Below are positions 63,305 to 64,000 of a stretch of DNA of 64,000 nt, piece by piece; the first letter of the stretch is position 1; each line of letters opens with the position of its first letter. The translations under genes and the position numbers were made by a program. The notes beneath the pieces are model-generated. The model was given only the letters and a program-made list of their open reading frames with translations, had not been told where the DNA came from and searched no databases. Source of the stretch: Porphyra umbilicalis (Eukaryota > Rhodophyta > Bangiophyceae > Bangiales > Bangiaceae). The stretch is from positions 124,001-188,000 of the forward strand of contig KV918898.1 in assembly GCA_002049455.2 (NCBI GenBank). Direction: 5' to 3'.

Positions 63305-64000
63305 GTCACCACCGTGTGCCTCCTTGGGCTCCCCGCCCGCATCCATGGCAACTTTCCTGCTAACAGTGGCGTCAGGACCTTTTCGGCTGGTACCCGGCAT
63401 GTGCTCGTGGAGTTTCTTTGGCGATGTAGGGTCTTTTCCGGCAGCCCCAGGCTTCTGTATGCTCTGTATCAGTGCGAGCGTTGCACCAGGGACTCCTTCA
63501 ATTCCTCTGGCCAAGTGGTTTGAGGGGAGAGTGCCGGCCAAGACGTTTATGTCATCTGCATCAAAGCTAGACAACTGATCATCGCGCCTTGAGGCGAGAG
63601 CCTCGCACAGCAAAGAAGGATCACCGACCACAAGACCGACTCCCGCGGCGGCACCACACCATGGTCCTTCGGCAATGCCACGGACTCCTGTGCTAGGCCC
63701 TTCAACGGGGTTACGCCGTGCACCGCCATCGTCCCGTCGAACATGAGGTAACATACCAACGGCAGCGCCACCGAGAACCTGTGCATCGGCGGTATCGCCA
63801 GTGAGTCCTCGTGCATGCAAATCACCACCGCCGTCGGCGGCGGCGGGACGACGCCCGTCTTGCTCAAGCACCCGACCACCGTCGTCGCCTCCGCCGTCTT
63901 GGCCATGTCCTTCACCACGAGTGTCGTGTCGATCTCGAGTCACCATACAAACGGCAGCACCACCACGAGCGCGTGCGTAAATGGCAGCACGAGCGCTTCC
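63305..64000 (-). CDS. Probable upstream exons of the JmjC gene, reaching the window edge
   Basis: Two minus-strand frames take turns looking like protein: about 63918-63600 (ALPLVCYLMFDGTMAVHG, VALPKDHGVVPPRESV) and about 63600-63240 (LSSFDADDINVLAGTLPSNH, TLALIQSIQKPGAAGKD). Neither is in the JmjC frame at the junction, so introns would be needed. At the far edge an imperfect repeat of ctcgtg/gctgcc motifs occurs (63941-64000). The first exon is likely outside the window. No domain is recognised. Confidence 0.4.

Overview
The window reads as nuclear DNA of a GC-rich eukaryote with compact genes and many long C or G runs. An alga is the best guess, and a Porphyra/Pyropia-like red seaweed would fit the very high third-position GC, the Ala/Gly/Pro-rich proteins, the Myb protein and a VIPP1/PspA-like protein. 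That is inference from style; no marker gene proves the species. Most of the window is mobile DNA, nested several layers deep.

Layout. 1-2790: the end of one unidentified gene, a foldback repeat, and C-rich DNA. 2792-46130: an old DIRS-like tyrosine-recombinase retroelement (DIRS-A) cut into three blocks. The first cut is a Ty3/gypsy chromovirus (4367-37423; two 499-bp LTRs, 5-bp target duplication TTTAT). The second is a Ty1/copia element (38413-44327; two 367-bp LTRs, target duplication GTCTT). The chromovirus is itself split inside gag by about 24 kb of foreign DNA (about 11304-35350). That island holds host-type genes (an alpha/beta hydrolase, a VIPP1/PspA-like Ala-rich protein, an R2R3-type Myb protein). 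It also holds three copies of a 1.26-kb terminal-inverted-repeat element, called E here. One E copy is split by a second, young DIRS-like element (DIRS-B). Another is split by a pogo-like element.

46490-52140: a decayed second Ty3/gypsy element with gag to protease only. It is interrupted by a miniature copia-like LTR element, a non-autonomous hAT element with a perfect 8-bp target duplication (itself carrying a TA-flanked MITE), and a 400-bp inverted-repeat insertion. 52690-64000: less GC-rich DNA with a KDZ (Zisupton/Kyakuja-like) transposase, a TNP2/CACTA-like transposase, and, convergent with the latter and 254 bp away, a JmjC-domain dioxygenase gene.

How it fits together. Counting repeat differences by eye, the chromovirus LTRs differ at about 13 of 499 positions, the copia LTRs at 3 of 367, and the DIRS-B long repeats at 5 of 576. 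DIRS-A therefore came first, then the chromovirus, with copia, DIRS-B and perhaps the island later. The most unusual biology is the pairing of a histone-demethylase-type JmjC gene with a transposase gene, and the host-gene island inside a retrotransposon. All LTR and DIRS elements here are treated as fossils.
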